A stretch of DNA of 64,000 nucleotides from JANLSE01 sp038214135 (GTDB lineage Bacteria > Chloroflexota > Chloroflexia > Chloroflexales > Roseiflexaceae): positions 17,473 to 81,472 of the forward strand of contig JBBQSD010000010.1 in assembly GCA_038214135.1 (NCBI GenBank), given 5' to 3'. The position numbers were made by a program, and so were the translations under genes. This document shows positions 16,442 through 26,186 of the stretch, piece after piece. The notes beneath the pieces are model-generated. The model was not told where the DNA came from. It did not search any database and saw only the letters and a list, made by a program, of their open reading frames with translations. Positions within the stretch are counted from its first letter, which is position 1; each line of letters starts with the position of its first letter.

Positions 16442-17986
16442 ATGTTGGTGAGCGAGGCGCTGGTGGAAGGAATCGAGCAACTGATCGCAGCCATTACTGC
16501 TGCCCGTGCTGCCGAGGAGGAGAAGGGCCGGGCCTTTGGTGTGATCATGCGGCGCTATCAGGATATGGCATTTGCGGTGGCGTGTGCCACATTGGGCGAT
16601 TTCCATCTTGCCGAGGATGCCGCCCAGGAAGCCTTCATCATCGCCTGGCGTTGCCTGGATCAGCTGCGCGAACCGCGGGCATTCCCTGGCTGGCTGAAGC
16701 GGATTGTGCTGAGCCAGTGCCTGCGCCAAACCCGTGGAAACCATCTGGTGACAATGCCGCTCGATTCGATTGCCGAATTACCAAGCGAATATGCCAACCC
16801 AGAGCAATCCGCCGAACAACACGAGCGCCAGCAGGAAGTTCGTGGTGCGATCATGGGCCTGCCCGAACACGAGCGGCTGGCCGCGCTCATGTTCTATATT
16901 GGCGATTATTCTCAGCAGGAGATCGCCGCCTTTCTGGAAGTGCCAATCGGGACGGTCAAGAAGCGACTGTTTTCCGCTCGCAACCGCCTGCGCGAAAGGA
17001 TGATCGATATGGTTCGTGAGACACTCCAAGCCCAGCGCCCTTCGCGCAATGAACAATTCGCCGAAACGGTCGCACTGTTCAATCAAGCACTCGACTCATT
17101 CGTGGCGAAGGTCAAGCAGGATCGCTATGTGATCGCGGCCATTCTGTTTGGCAGCCTTTCCCACGATACCGTCTGGCGCAAATCCGATATCGATATGATG
17201 CTGGTTGGGCGCGAAGAGATCCCGATCCGCGAATTCTGCCTGATTGAACATGGTGTCAACATCCACGCGATCCTCTTGCCGCGTAGCAAGTTCAAACAGG
17301 CAATCGAAGGAGCATTGCACGGCACCTTCTTCCATTCGTCGTTTGCGCTCAGTACTTTGCTGTATACCACGGACGATACCATCCGCGCTTATTACGATAA
17401 TGTACGCCAGATTGGTGCCCGCGACCGCCAGTTGCGCCTGCTTGCCGTTGGTGCCGATGTCGTGTATACCTATGCCAAGGCCGAGAAATGGCTGCTCACC
17501 CGTGGCGATATCGAGTATAGCTTCCTGTGGGTGATGTACACCGTCGAACATATCGCGAAGATCGAGGTTCTGCTGCACGATCAGCTGACTGGACGTGAGG
17601 TCATTCCGCAGGCGCTGAAACTCAACCCGGAACTCTTTCGCCAGATCTATACCGATCTGATCCATGCTCCCAAGGATCAGGCGCGCATCCGTTGTGTGAT
17701 CGATCTGATCGGCAGCTATCTTGATGATAAGATGGAACTGCTCTTCGGCCTGGTGTTGGAATATCTACGGCGTGAGGGTGGCATTCGCACCACCGGCGAA
17801 ATTATCCTGTACTTCCAGGATCAGGTGCAATCGTACGCGCTCTCGAATGTGACCGAATGGCTGGCCGATAAAGGCATCATCCGCAAAGTACCAGCACCAG
17901 TCCGGCTGACCCGCAAAAGCCAGGTTGTCCTTGATGAAGCCGCCTACTACTATGATGGGACAACTGAGATAGCCGATAGCCGATAG
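16442..17986 (+). CDS. ECF-type sigma factor fused to a nucleotidyltransferase
   Basis: About 514 residues. Residues 20-190 are an ECF sigma factor: region 2 MRRYQDMAFAVACATLGDFH, DAAQEAFIIAWRCLDQLREP and AFPGWLKRIVLSQCLRQ; region 4 GLPEHERLAALMFYIGDYSQ, QEIAAFLEVPIGTVKKRLFS and ARNRLRERM. Residues 210-330 hold a minimal nucleotidyltransferase: AAILFGSLSHDTVWRKSDID with the GS and DxD metal motif near 236-252. The C-terminal 180 residues are helical (VVYTYAKAEKWLLTRGDIEY) and end in a winged-helix-like stretch. The GGAG at 16429 spaces best for the ATG at 16442; 16427 is an alternative. The stop lies inside an AGCCGAT heptad array. No anti-sigma gene is adjacent. The domain calls are good; what the fused enzyme modifies is unknown. 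Confidence 0.85.
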   Translation: MLVSEALVEGIEQLIAAITAARAAEEEKGRAFGVIMRRYQDMAFAVACATLGDFHLAEDAAQEAFIIAWRCLDQLREPRAFPGWLKRIVLSQCLRQTRGNHLVTMPLDSIAELPSEYANPEQSAEQHERQQEVRGAIMGLPEHERLAALMFYIGDYSQQEIAAFLEVPIGTVKKRLFSARNRLRERMIDMVRETLQAQRPSRNEQFAETVALFNQALDSFVAKVKQDRYVIAAILFGSLSHDTVWRKSDIDMMLVGREEIPIREFCLIEHGVNIHAILLPRSKFKQAIEGALHGTFFHSSFALSTLLYTTDDTIRAYYDNVRQIGARDRQLRLLAVGADVVYTYAKAEKWLLTRGDIEYSFLWVMYTVEHIAKIEVLLHDQLTGREVIPQALKLNPELFRQIYTDLIHAPKDQARIRCVIDLIGSYLDDKMELLFGLVLEYLRREGGIRTTGEIILYFQDQVQSYALSNVTEWLADKGIIRKVPAPVRLTRKSQVVLDEAAYYYDGTTEIADSR

Positions 17987-17998
17987 CCGATAACCGAT
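17968..17998. repeat. AGCCGAT heptad array at gene end
   Basis: Three AGCCGAT units plus AACCGAT. They encode the last residues (IADSR) and the stop of the sigma-nucleotidyltransferase gene. The same array lies inside the YfhO-like gene (33155-33188). Confidence 0.85.
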
Positions 17999-18015
17999 GA
18001 AACAAGGAGGGTATG

Positions 18016-18492
18016 ATGCCAATCACAACAATCGACCGCCCACAGGTTCCGGATGGCTATGGTATTCCGCAAACAGAAGAGGGCTTGTTGCCATGGGAAC
18101 AGGTTCGCGAGCGGCTGGAACAGGCCAAGAACTACTGGATCACAACGGCATCATCGGCTGGCAAGCCACATGCAGCGCCACTATGGGGTGCATGGCTGGA
18201 CGACAAATTCTATTTCGATGGCGGCATCACAACGCGCTGGGGCCGCAACCTGAGCGCTAACCCGCAGATCGTCGTTCACCTGGAAAGCGGCAGTGAGGTT
18301 GTGATCGTGGAAGGGATGTTTACGGCACAGAATGATCTGGACGAAGCATCCTTTGCGCGTGTGCGGGCCAGCTATGCTTCACGCTATAACTACCAACCCG
18401 AAACCCGCGAACAGCTCTATCTCGTCCGACCGAGCAAGGTGCTGGCATGGACCACCTTTCCCACTGATATGACGCGCTTTCGGTTCGAATGA
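18016..18492 (+). CDS. Pyridoxamine 5'-phosphate oxidase-like flavin protein
   Basis: 158 residues, split-barrel PNPOx-like fold. YWITTASSAGKPHAAPLWGA is followed by WLDDKFYFDGGITTRWGRNL, matching the cofactor-binding strand pair of FMN or F420 split-barrel proteins; NPQIVVHLESGSEVVIVEG is the second half of the barrel. It could be an FMN/F420-dependent reductase or a flavin or haem binder; the true PNPOx pathway residues are not recognisable. AAGGAGGG gives strong translation, and its spacing favours the second ATG (18016). It is followed 16 bases later by uvrA, with which it probably shares a transcript. Confidence 0.85.
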   Translation: MPITTIDRPQVPDGYGIPQTEEGLLPWEQVRERLEQAKNYWITTASSAGKPHAAPLWGAWLDDKFYFDGGITTRWGRNLSANPQIVVHLESGSEVVIVEGMFTAQNDLDEASFARVRASYASRYNYQPETREQLYLVRPSKVLAWTTFPTDMTRFRFE

Positions 18493-18508
18493 TAGACAAG
18501 GAGGCCAT

Positions 18509-21430
18509 ATGCGCGACACGATCAGCATCAAGGGTGCCCGTGAGAACAACCTCAAGAATATCGATATCGATATCCCACGCGAGCAATTAGTTGTGTTGAC
18601 TGGCCTTTCCGGTTCGGGCAAATCGTCGCTTGCGTTTGAGACGCTGTATGCCGAGGGCCAGCGCCGCTTCCTTGAATCGCTCTCTTCTTTTTCGCGCAAG
18701 TATGTTGCCCAGCTCAAAAAGCCCGATGTGGACATGATCATCGGGCTTTCGCCGGTGATCTCAATCGAGCAGAAGGCCGTCAGCCAGAACCCGCGCTCAA
18801 CTGTCGGCACAATGACCGATATCTATGATTATTTTCGGGTGCTGTTCACAACCAGTGGTGCGGCCCATTGCCCACGCTGCAGCAGCGAAATCCCAACCCG
18901 TTCTGCAGCACAGATCGCCGAACACATTCTGGCGCTGCCATCTGGAACCGTGATCGAGATCGATGCGCCGATCTTCAAGATCTATGGCGAGGATTACCCA
19001 TATCTGCTTGGCCAGATCCGCAGCCAGGGCTATCGCCGCCTGCGTGTTGATGATCAACTTGTGGATATGAGCGATGAGCTAGAACTTGATGAAGCGCTGG
19101 TCTATGAGATTGAAGTGGTCGTCGATACAATTGTTGTCAAGCCCGAGATCCATAAGAACCTGCTGGTTTCGCTGCAGAATGGCTTGCTGATTGGTGAGGG
19201 ATTGTTGCGCTTTCGCATTCTTGGCGGGCGTACCGAGCAAGGCCGATCATCGACCCATGAGCGCCAGTTGTCCAGCGCAATCGAGCAGTTCTATCAGGGG
19301 TTTACATGCCCAGATCACCAGATCATGATGGGCGAGGTTGAGCCATTCTACTATTCATTCAACCTATCGAATGGCATGTGCCCAACATGCCTTGGCCTGG
19401 GAACCTATCTGCATGTCCACCCCGATCTGCTGGTGCCGAACAAGCAGCTCAGTGTGCGTGGCGGCGCATTCATTCCCGAAGCCTTTCGCTATGATAAGAA
19501 CGCTTGGGCCACACGCCTGGTTCACAGCCTGGCCCAGCAGTATGGCTTTAGCCTGGATGCACCATTCGAGGAACTGCCACCAACGGTAATCGATATGTTG
19601 TTCTATGGCACCAAGGGCGAACGCTTTCCGATTATCCTGCCAGATGGCGCAACCAAGGGCGATGAGCATGTTGGCAAGTTGTTTCGGTTTGATGGAATCA
19701 TCACCGAGATTGAACGGCGCTACCGCCACTATCGCCGCCAGAAGGTATCGCATTCGTGGATGGAAGAATACCTCAAGCGCGTCATGGTCGAACAGATCTG
19801 CCCGGATTGCCAGGGTAGCAAGCTCAAGCAGCAGCGATTACTGACAACAATTGGCGGGCTGCATATCATCGAACTTGGCGATCTGACCCTAGCAGAGCTT
19901 CGTGAGGTGCTGGCTGTGCTGCCGCCATTGCCGCGTAATCACGATGCTGGCGAGCAGATTGTCAAGGAAATTATCGCTCGGCTGGATCTGTTGCTGGATA
20001 TCGGCCTGGAGTATATGAGCCTGAACCGTAAGGCTGGAACTCTTTCTGGTGGCGAATCGCAACGAATCCGCCTCTCGGTACAGATCGGTTCCGAACTGAT
20101 GGGCATGCTGTATGTGCTGGATGAGCCAAGTATTGGTTTACACCCTCACGATAATGCCAAGATGATTGCAACGCTCAGACGGCTGCGTGATGTTGGCAAC
20201 ACAGTCATTGTTGTTGAACACGATGAGGAGACGATCCGCGCCGCCGATCATATTATCGAGATCGGCCCTGGCCCTGGCATCCATGGCGGGCGGGTTGTGG
20301 CGCAAGGGTCGCTCGACAGCATTCTGCGCCATACAAACTCATTAACCGGCCAGTTTCTGAGTGGCCGCCGCCGGATCGAGCATCCAGGCCAGCGCCGCCA
20401 CCCAGGTACTGCCTGGCTCACAATCCATGGGGCGCGGCAGAATAACCTGCGTAACCTCAATGTTCGCATCCCGCTCGGCATGCTCGTGTGTATCACTGGC
20501 GTCTCTGGTTCGGGCAAGAGCACATTGGTCAACGAAATTCTTTACAAACAACTGGCCAAACAGTTCCATCATACACGCATTATCCCTGGTACCCACGATG
20601 CAATTGATGGAACCGAACACCTGCGGGATGTAATCAATATTGATCAGAGTCCAATCGGGCGCATGGCAACATCCAACCCTGCAACCTATATTGGGATCTA
20701 TGATGCAATCCGCCATTTGTTTGCCGAAACAATCGAGAGCCATCGGCGCAGCTACACGCCTGCACGATTCAGCTTCAACATGAAGGGCGGGCGCTGTGAG
20801 GAATGCGGTGGTCAAGGCATCCAAACGACCTCACTCCAGTTTCTGGCCGATGTCGAAGCGATCTGCCCGGCCTGCAAGGGGGCGCGCTATAACGAGGAAA
20901 CCCTGGAAATAACCTATCGTGGCCAGAACATCGCCCAGGTGCTTGATATGTCGATTGAGGAAGCGGCCCTATTCTTTGCATCGGAGCAGTTGATCGCCCA
21001 CAAACTCGGGGTGTTGGTGCAATTGGGCATGGGCTACCTCAAGCTTGGACAATCCTCCACAACCATATCGGGAGGCGAGGCGCAGCGCGTCAAGCTGGCG
21101 CATGAGTTAAGCAAGATCAAGCGCGGCGGGCGTAATCTGTACATCCTGGATGAGCCAACCACCGGATTACATCTGGCCGACATCCAGCGCCTGTTGGATA
21201 GCCTCGAACGATTGGTTGCAGCCGGGCATAGTGTTCTGGTGATCGAACATCAGCTCGATGTGATTGCATGCGCCGATTGGATTATCGATCTCGGACCACG
21301 GGGTGGCAAGCATGGCGGCTTCGTGGTGGCAGAAGGCCCACCCGAGCATATTGCAACAGTGACGGGCTCGCTGACCGGCCAGTATCTGCGTGAGACGCTC
21401 ATGCGTGCGGAGGAATTACGGGCGGCGTAA
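18509..21430 (+). CDS. uvrA: Excinuclease ABC subunit A
   Basis: DNA-damage recognition ATPase of nucleotide excision repair, 973 residues. ABC module I: Walker A GLSGSGKSSLAF, zinc site CPRCSS and signature LSGGESQRIRL with DEPSIGLHP. ABC module II: GVSGSGKSTLVNE, the zinc module CEECGGQGIQT...CPACKG, signature ISGGEAQRVKLA and DEPTTGLH. UvrB-interaction and insertion domains lie between. Some normally invariant stretches differ (FLESLSSFSRKYVAQLKKPD), so it may be a second UvrA paralogue. AAGGAGG precedes the ATG. I see no SOS box directly upstream. Confidence 0.94.
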   Translation: MRDTISIKGARENNLKNIDIDIPREQLVVLTGLSGSGKSSLAFETLYAEGQRRFLESLSSFSRKYVAQLKKPDVDMIIGLSPVISIEQKAVSQNPRSTVGTMTDIYDYFRVLFTTSGAAHCPRCSSEIPTRSAAQIAEHILALPSGTVIEIDAPIFKIYGEDYPYLLGQIRSQGYRRLRVDDQLVDMSDELELDEALVYEIEVVVDTIVVKPEIHKNLLVSLQNGLLIGEGLLRFRILGGRTEQGRSSTHERQLSSAIEQFYQGFTCPDHQIMMGEVEPFYYSFNLSNGMCPTCLGLGTYLHVHPDLLVPNKQLSVRGGAFIPEAFRYDKNAWATRLVHSLAQQYGFSLDAPFEELPPTVIDMLFYGTKGERFPIILPDGATKGDEHVGKLFRFDGIITEIERRYRHYRRQKVSHSWMEEYLKRVMVEQICPDCQGSKLKQQRLLTTIGGLHIIELGDLTLAELREVLAVLPPLPRNHDAGEQIVKEIIARLDLLLDIGLEYMSLNRKAGTLSGGESQRIRLSVQIGSELMGMLYVLDEPSIGLHPHDNAKMIATLRRLRDVGNTVIVVEHDEETIRAADHIIEIGPGPGIHGGRVVAQGSLDSILRHTNSLTGQFLSGRRRIEHPGQRRHPGTAWLTIHGARQNNLRNLNVRIPLGMLVCITGVSGSGKSTLVNEILYKQLAKQFHHTRIIPGTHDAIDGTEHLRDVINIDQSPIGRMATSNPATYIGIYDAIRHLFAETIESHRRSYTPARFSFNMKGGRCEECGGQGIQTTSLQFLADVEAICPACKGARYNEETLEITYRGQNIAQVLDMSIEEAALFFASEQLIAHKLGVLVQLGMGYLKLGQSSTTISGGEAQRVKLAHELSKIKRGGRNLYILDEPTTGLHLADIQRLLDSLERLVAAGHSVLVIEHQLDVIACADWIIDLGPRGGKHGGFVVAEGPPEHIATVTGSLTGQYLRETLMRAEELRAA

Positions 21431-21786
21431 TCAGAACTGCAGAACCAAGAACCGGTATTCAGGAGTCAGGAGTCAGAAGTCAGAATACCAAACGCAGAAC
21501 CAAGAACCGCCCTCCCCCCTGCTGCGCTGCCCTCTCCCAATGGGAGAGGGGCAAGGGGTGAGGGAGCTTGCCACAATCACGAATTGAAATGCAGCCGAGG
21601 CATGACCGATAGTGGTTGTCGGGCCACAATGTTCCATTTGGGGTTCGGGGCAAGGCCCCGACCGTGGGTTACTAGGGCGGACGGGATCGCCCTGGCCGCG
21701 GGTGCGGGGCGCGTAGCCCCGCTGAAGCGAGAAGGGTGCGGGGCTGCGCATAGCCCCGCTGAAGCGAGAAAGGCACAGCCCCAATA
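21431..21786. repeat. Repeat-filled gap between uvrA and the GH57 gene
   Basis: No gene supported. 21436-21510 is one continuous 7-bp frame mixing CAGAACC/AAGAACC and CAGGAGT words. 21510-21566 is a CCCTCTCCC...GGGAGAGGG palindrome. 21641-21665 (GGGGCAAGGCCCC) and two tandem copies of GGTGCGGGGC..GCCCCGCTGAAGCGAGAA (21701-21773) are another hairpin family. The two genes converge here. Confidence 0.8.
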
Positions 21787-24207
21787 TTACCCTACCCGAA
21801 AGCGGAGCTGCTCCCCAAGCGTAGCGAATTGTGTAACCCACTGCTGCGCCTGGCTATCGCCATTGCTGGCCTGGAGCTGCTGCTCTACCGCAACTGTTTC
21901 GCGAACCGTGTGATAGGCATTCTGGGCTTTCCACAGATCGGCGCGGAAGGGCAGTGAACGTGCAACTGCCACCATGGCGGCAAAGAGTTGCAGATGCCGC
22001 AGATCGGCTGGTTGCTCAGAGAACTGGCGAGCCTGGCGCTCTAGTGTTTGGCGCAGTGCGTGCCCCGCCGCTGCCGTATCGAGTTGCACGCCCGCCTGAC
22101 GCGCTTCTTCCAGAATTGACTCAATCGTTTCGGTTTGGGGTTCGTCATTCTCAAGTGCCCGTCGCAAGGCCACGCTCAGGGTAAAGGTTGCCGCAATATG
22201 GAATTCTGCCGGTAATGGCATACCCACATCAGCCAGAAAGCGCATCAGGGAGACGTGTTGGGTGTAGAGATCGTGATAGGCTTCCTCCACTTCGGCGAGT
22301 GTACCGGCCAGGATCGACCCAAGAATTGTTCGTTGTTGATCGCGGAACAGCGAACGAAGCGAGCGATCCAGCGTGCCAAAATGGCTACTCAATAATCGAA
22401 TGACTTCCGCAATATCGGCACGCTGAAAGGCTGCCGCAACATCACCGCTCATCTGCTGCAATGCAATGTTCTCATCTTCCGTTCGCACCCCGCCAAGCAA
22501 TGTTTGTGCGCCCAGATACAACACGCCATAGGCCAGGCTCTGCTGCTCCTTGGTGATTGTTGATTGGACGTGCAATGCGCCAAGTGCCAGGCGTGCCTTG
22601 CCTGTATTGAGTACCCGGTGATCGCTGCGCTGTATCTTGTAACAGTACACAGCGGATTGTCTGCTGTAGCCATCGAAGAGCGACGATAGCGCATAATGGG
22701 CACCAACGTCGGCCAGGCTGATGATCGTTGGCTTTACCCGCCGCTCATAGATCGAAGCACCATCCCGCTCACTGGCGATGTTGCTTGGCGCGTTGCCGAG
22801 CCGCTTGAGAAACCCTGGCTCAAGATCTGTGTTGAAGAGTTGCTGGGCCAGTTGCAGTGCCCGGCCAGCATACTGCAGCACCTGTGTCGTTTCAATCCCT
22901 GAAATTTCACTAAAGAACCAACCACAACTGGTATACATCATCAGCAGGCTACGCTGCACCTCCATCAGGCGCAATGCTGTTATTGTGTCAACCTTTATGC
23001 CAGGCAGAAGGTTGTGTTTGAAGAAATGATCGATTGTTGCATCGGATCGATCAAGCACCACATGCACATATTCATCGCGGGCAAGCCATGGATCGCGGAA
23101 GATCGGTGTGGCCACAGCGACAAAGCGCGTCGTCACCTCATCGCGCAGCCAATCCAGTGCAGCCCGCAATGGAGCGCGCCAGGCCTGGTTCCAGCCATGC
23201 TGGCCACCCGTGTTGCAGCCACAATCGCTGCGCCAGCGCTCAACCCCATGAAAGCAACTCCAGGAGGTATTCTCGGCGACTGTCACCTCGTGGGTTGGCG
23301 GGTGCAGCTCAAGAAACTCGCCATAGTTGGTTAGCCTGGCGGTTTTGCTGGCCTCAATATACTGCAGAGCATAGGCCAGGGCCATCTCACCGAAGCGATG
23401 GTGATGCCCATATGATTCGCCATCGGTGGCGATATGCACAAGTTGGGGAGCATCATTTGCCTGGAAGGCCCCAAGCAGGCGGCCAGCTAGATCCTCGCCG
23501 CGATTGAGGAGGCCTTCGAAGGCGACTGCCCGTGAGACAGTGCCATTATAGAAAAAGAGTGCAATACTGCGGCCAGATGGCAGTTTCTGCAGGTAGGCAC
23601 GGGTCGTGTCGATCCGACCATCGCGGGCATCGGCCCATTGTGTTGTGCCAAGTACACGCGTCGCAAAGGCCTGATATGGCGAAAGAACGGCATAGTGCAG
23701 CCCTTCCTGGGCCATGAGATCGAGTGATTCCAGATCAACAGCCGCTTCTGGCAGCCACATCCCTGCGGGATCACGGCCAAAGCGCTTGCGGAAATCGGCA
23801 ACACCCCAGCGAATTTCGGTGCGCTTATCACGGAAATTCGCCAGTGGGATGATCGAGTGATGGAATGCCTGTGCCATTGCCGAGCCATGCCCGCCGAAGC
23901 GTTTGCGGCTTTCGACATCGGCGGCAATAATGCCAGCATAGGTTTCTGGGGCTGATCGTTCCATCCAGCTCAATAGTGTCGGCCCGACATTATAGCTAAT
24001 GCGGGCATAATTATTGACAATCTGGGCGATTTGATTCTGGCCATCCAAGATTCGTGCAGCCGCATTTGTTGCATAGCATTCTGCGGTAATGCGTTCATTC
24101 CAATCGTGAAATGGTGCGGCTGCATCCTGGGTTTCAACGGCATCAAGCCATGGATTTTCACGTGGCGGTTGGTAAAAATGCCCGTGAATGCAGATATAGC
24201 GCGTCAA
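21787..24207 (-). CDS. GH57-like / DUF3536 protein (alpha-glucan related)
   Basis: 806 residues. It opens with RYICIHGHFYQPPRENPWLD, the GH57 N-terminal signature with its histidines. The GMWLPEAAVDLESLDLMAQE stretch holds the likely catalytic Glu, then YAVLSPYQA, HIATDGESYGHHHRFGEMAL and the long DUF3536 helical C-terminus. GH57 enzymes act on alpha-1,4/1,6-glucans (amylases, branching enzymes); the precise activity is not resolved. The TTG at 24207 is chosen because CGGAG lies seven bases upstream and homologs begin here; the frame runs to 24237. It follows glgB on the same strand with an 80-base gap, so a glycogen role is likely. Confidence 0.88.
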   Translation of the reverse strand: MTRYICIHGHFYQPPRENPWLDAVETQDAAAPFHDWNERITAECYATNAAARILDGQNQIAQIVNNYARISYNVGPTLLSWMERSAPETYAGIIAADVESRKRFGGHGSAMAQAFHHSIIPLANFRDKRTEIRWGVADFRKRFGRDPAGMWLPEAAVDLESLDLMAQEGLHYAVLSPYQAFATRVLGTTQWADARDGRIDTTRAYLQKLPSGRSIALFFYNGTVSRAVAFEGLLNRGEDLAGRLLGAFQANDAPQLVHIATDGESYGHHHRFGEMALAYALQYIEASKTARLTNYGEFLELHPPTHEVTVAENTSWSCFHGVERWRSDCGCNTGGQHGWNQAWRAPLRAALDWLRDEVTTRFVAVATPIFRDPWLARDEYVHVVLDRSDATIDHFFKHNLLPGIKVDTITALRLMEVQRSLLMMYTSCGWFFSEISGIETTQVLQYAGRALQLAQQLFNTDLEPGFLKRLGNAPSNIASERDGASIYERRVKPTIISLADVGAHYALSSLFDGYSRQSAVYCYKIQRSDHRVLNTGKARLALGALHVQSTITKEQQSLAYGVLYLGAQTLLGGVRTEDENIALQQMSGDVAAAFQRADIAEVIRLLSSHFGTLDRSLRSLFRDQQRTILGSILAGTLAEVEEAYHDLYTQHVSLMRFLADVGMPLPAEFHIAATFTLSVALRRALENDEPQTETIESILEEARQAGVQLDTAAAGHALRQTLERQARQFSEQPADLRHLQLFAAMVAVARSLPFRADLWKAQNAYHTVRETVAVEQQLQASNGDSQAQQWVTQFATLGEQLRFRVG

Positions 24208-24287
24208 TGTAAAACTCCGAGTTGCTAACTGTATCACGGTCTATTGTACTGGATCGCCATTAACGATCACATGAATGATCAAAGACC

Positions 24288-26186
24288 CTATTCCTCATTT
24301 TTGAAGAATACTATCGACAACGGTGGGAGCGTTAACACCAATGAATAGGGCCGCCCAAAACATTCTACCGCCTCTGCTGTAACATGCCCATAGTTGCCAA
24401 CGCCACTGCCGCCATATTCGGCAGCATTGCTATTGAGTGCCTCATACCAACTTCCGCCACGTGGCACACCAATCCGATAGTGATAGCGCGGAATGGGCGT
24501 GAAATTACACACAGCCAGAATGACATCATCGGTGGTTTTGCCCTTACGGATCAGGCTAATAATACTCTGATCGGCATCATTGCAATCGATCCACTCGAAG
24601 CCATCCCAGCTAAAATCTTGCTCATGCATGGCCGGTTCGGAGCAGTATAATCGGTTGGTATCGGCCACCCAATGCTGCAGGCCGGCGTTGAGTGGCGCTT
24701 CGAGCAAATGCCAATCGACGCTGCGATCATGTGCCCATTCGCTCCACTGGCCGATCTCGCCACCCATAAACAGCAGTTTCTTGCCTGGCTGGGCCGTCAT
24801 GTAGCCGAGTAACAAGCGCAGGTTCGCAAACTTCTGCCAATCATCGCCCGGCATTTTCGTGAGCAGTGAACCCTTCAGATGAACGACCTCATCGTGCGAG
24901 AGTGCCAGCACGAAGTTCTCCTGGAAGGCATATAGCATGCGGAACGTCAGCCGATCATGGCGATACTTGCGGAACACTGGATCCATCTGCATATATTCGA
25001 GGATATCGTGCATCCAGCCCATGTCCCATTTCATGCCGAAGCCCAGGCCACCAAGGTAGTTTGGCCGTGAAACCATTGGCCAGGCCGTCGATTCCTCAGC
25101 GATCGTTTGGACATCGGGATGGCGATCATAGATCATCTCGTTCATATGGCGCAGAAAGCTGATCGCCTCCAGGTTCTCGCGGCCACCATACTGGTTCGGA
25201 ATCCATTCGCCAGCCTTGCGCGAATAATCCAGGTACAGCATCGAAGCAACAGCATCGACACGCAGGCCATCGATATGATACTTATCGAGCCAGATAAACG
25301 CGCTACTCAGCAGGAAGCTACGCACCTCGTGGCGGCCATAGTTGAAGATCAGGCTGCCCCAATCCGGATGAAAGCCCTGGCGCGGATCGGCATGTTCGTA
25401 GAGATGCGTGCCATCGAATTCGCTCAGGCCGTGGGCATCGACAGGAAAATGCGATGGAACCCAATCCAGAATCACGCCAATGCCATGCTGATGCAGAATA
25501 TCGATCATCGCCATAAAATCCTGGGGCGTGCCGAAGCGGCTGGTTGGCGCGAAGAAGCCCGTCGCCTGATAGCCCCATGATGGATAATAGGGATGTTCCA
25601 TCACCGGCAACAGTTCAACATGGGTAAAGCCCATTTTGGCGCAGTATTCACCGAGTTTGAGGCCCAGTTCACGGTAGTTGAGCGAGCGGTTGCCATCCTC
25701 GGGAACGCGCATCCACGAGCCAATATGCACCTCATAGGTTGTCATTGGTGCATCGGCAGCATTATGCTTGGCACGAGTCGCCATCCATTCCGCATCATCC
25801 CAGGCATAGCTCAACTCCCAGACGATTGATGCAGTTTGGGGCGCAATTTCGCAGAACAGCGCATATGGATCAGTTTTATCGAAATTACCGCCGCCATTAC
25901 TTGTGGTTATATTGAACTTATAGCGTTGGTTCTTGGCCGCACCAACAACAAAACCCTCCCAGATACCGGAAGAGCCACGGCGTTTGAGCGGATGCGCGTT
26001 CTTATCCCATGTATTAAAATCGCCAATCACTGCAACATAATCGGCATTCGGTGCCCAGACGGCAAACGCCGCACCGTCATCGATGAGATGCGCCCCAAGC
26101 TTATCGTACAGTTGTGTGTGTGAGCCCTCATTAAAGAGGAATAGATCCTGGTCGCTCAACAGCGAGCGGGTCGGATGATCGCTCAT
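24288..26186 (-). CDS. glgB: 1,4-alpha-glucan branching enzyme
   Basis: GH13 enzyme making alpha-1,6 branches in glycogen, 632 residues. A CBM48-type N-terminal domain (AAFAVWAPNADYVAVIGDFN) is followed by the catalytic barrel: VILDWVPSHFPVDAHGL, the nucleophile Asp in DGLRVDAVASMLYLDYSR, the acid/base Glu in IAEESTAWP, ALSHDEVVH and an all-beta C-terminal domain ending in LVLTLPPLSIVFFKNEE. Start 26186 has GAAGGTGA upstream; the longer frame to 26252 lacks support. It is followed by the GH57 protein. Confidence 0.95.
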   Translation of the reverse strand: MSDHPTRSLLSDQDLFLFNEGSHTQLYDKLGAHLIDDGAAFAVWAPNADYVAVIGDFNTWDKNAHPLKRRGSSGIWEGFVVGAAKNQRYKFNITTSNGGGNFDKTDPYALFCEIAPQTASIVWELSYAWDDAEWMATRAKHNAADAPMTTYEVHIGSWMRVPEDGNRSLNYRELGLKLGEYCAKMGFTHVELLPVMEHPYYPSWGYQATGFFAPTSRFGTPQDFMAMIDILHQHGIGVILDWVPSHFPVDAHGLSEFDGTHLYEHADPRQGFHPDWGSLIFNYGRHEVRSFLLSSAFIWLDKYHIDGLRVDAVASMLYLDYSRKAGEWIPNQYGGRENLEAISFLRHMNEMIYDRHPDVQTIAEESTAWPMVSRPNYLGGLGFGMKWDMGWMHDILEYMQMDPVFRKYRHDRLTFRMLYAFQENFVLALSHDEVVHLKGSLLTKMPGDDWQKFANLRLLLGYMTAQPGKKLLFMGGEIGQWSEWAHDRSVDWHLLEAPLNAGLQHWVADTNRLYCSEPAMHEQDFSWDGFEWIDCNDADQSIISLIRKGKTTDDVILAVCNFTPIPRYHYRIGVPRGGSWYEALNSNAAEYGGSGVGNYGHVTAEAVECFGRPYSLVLTLPPLSIVFFKNEE

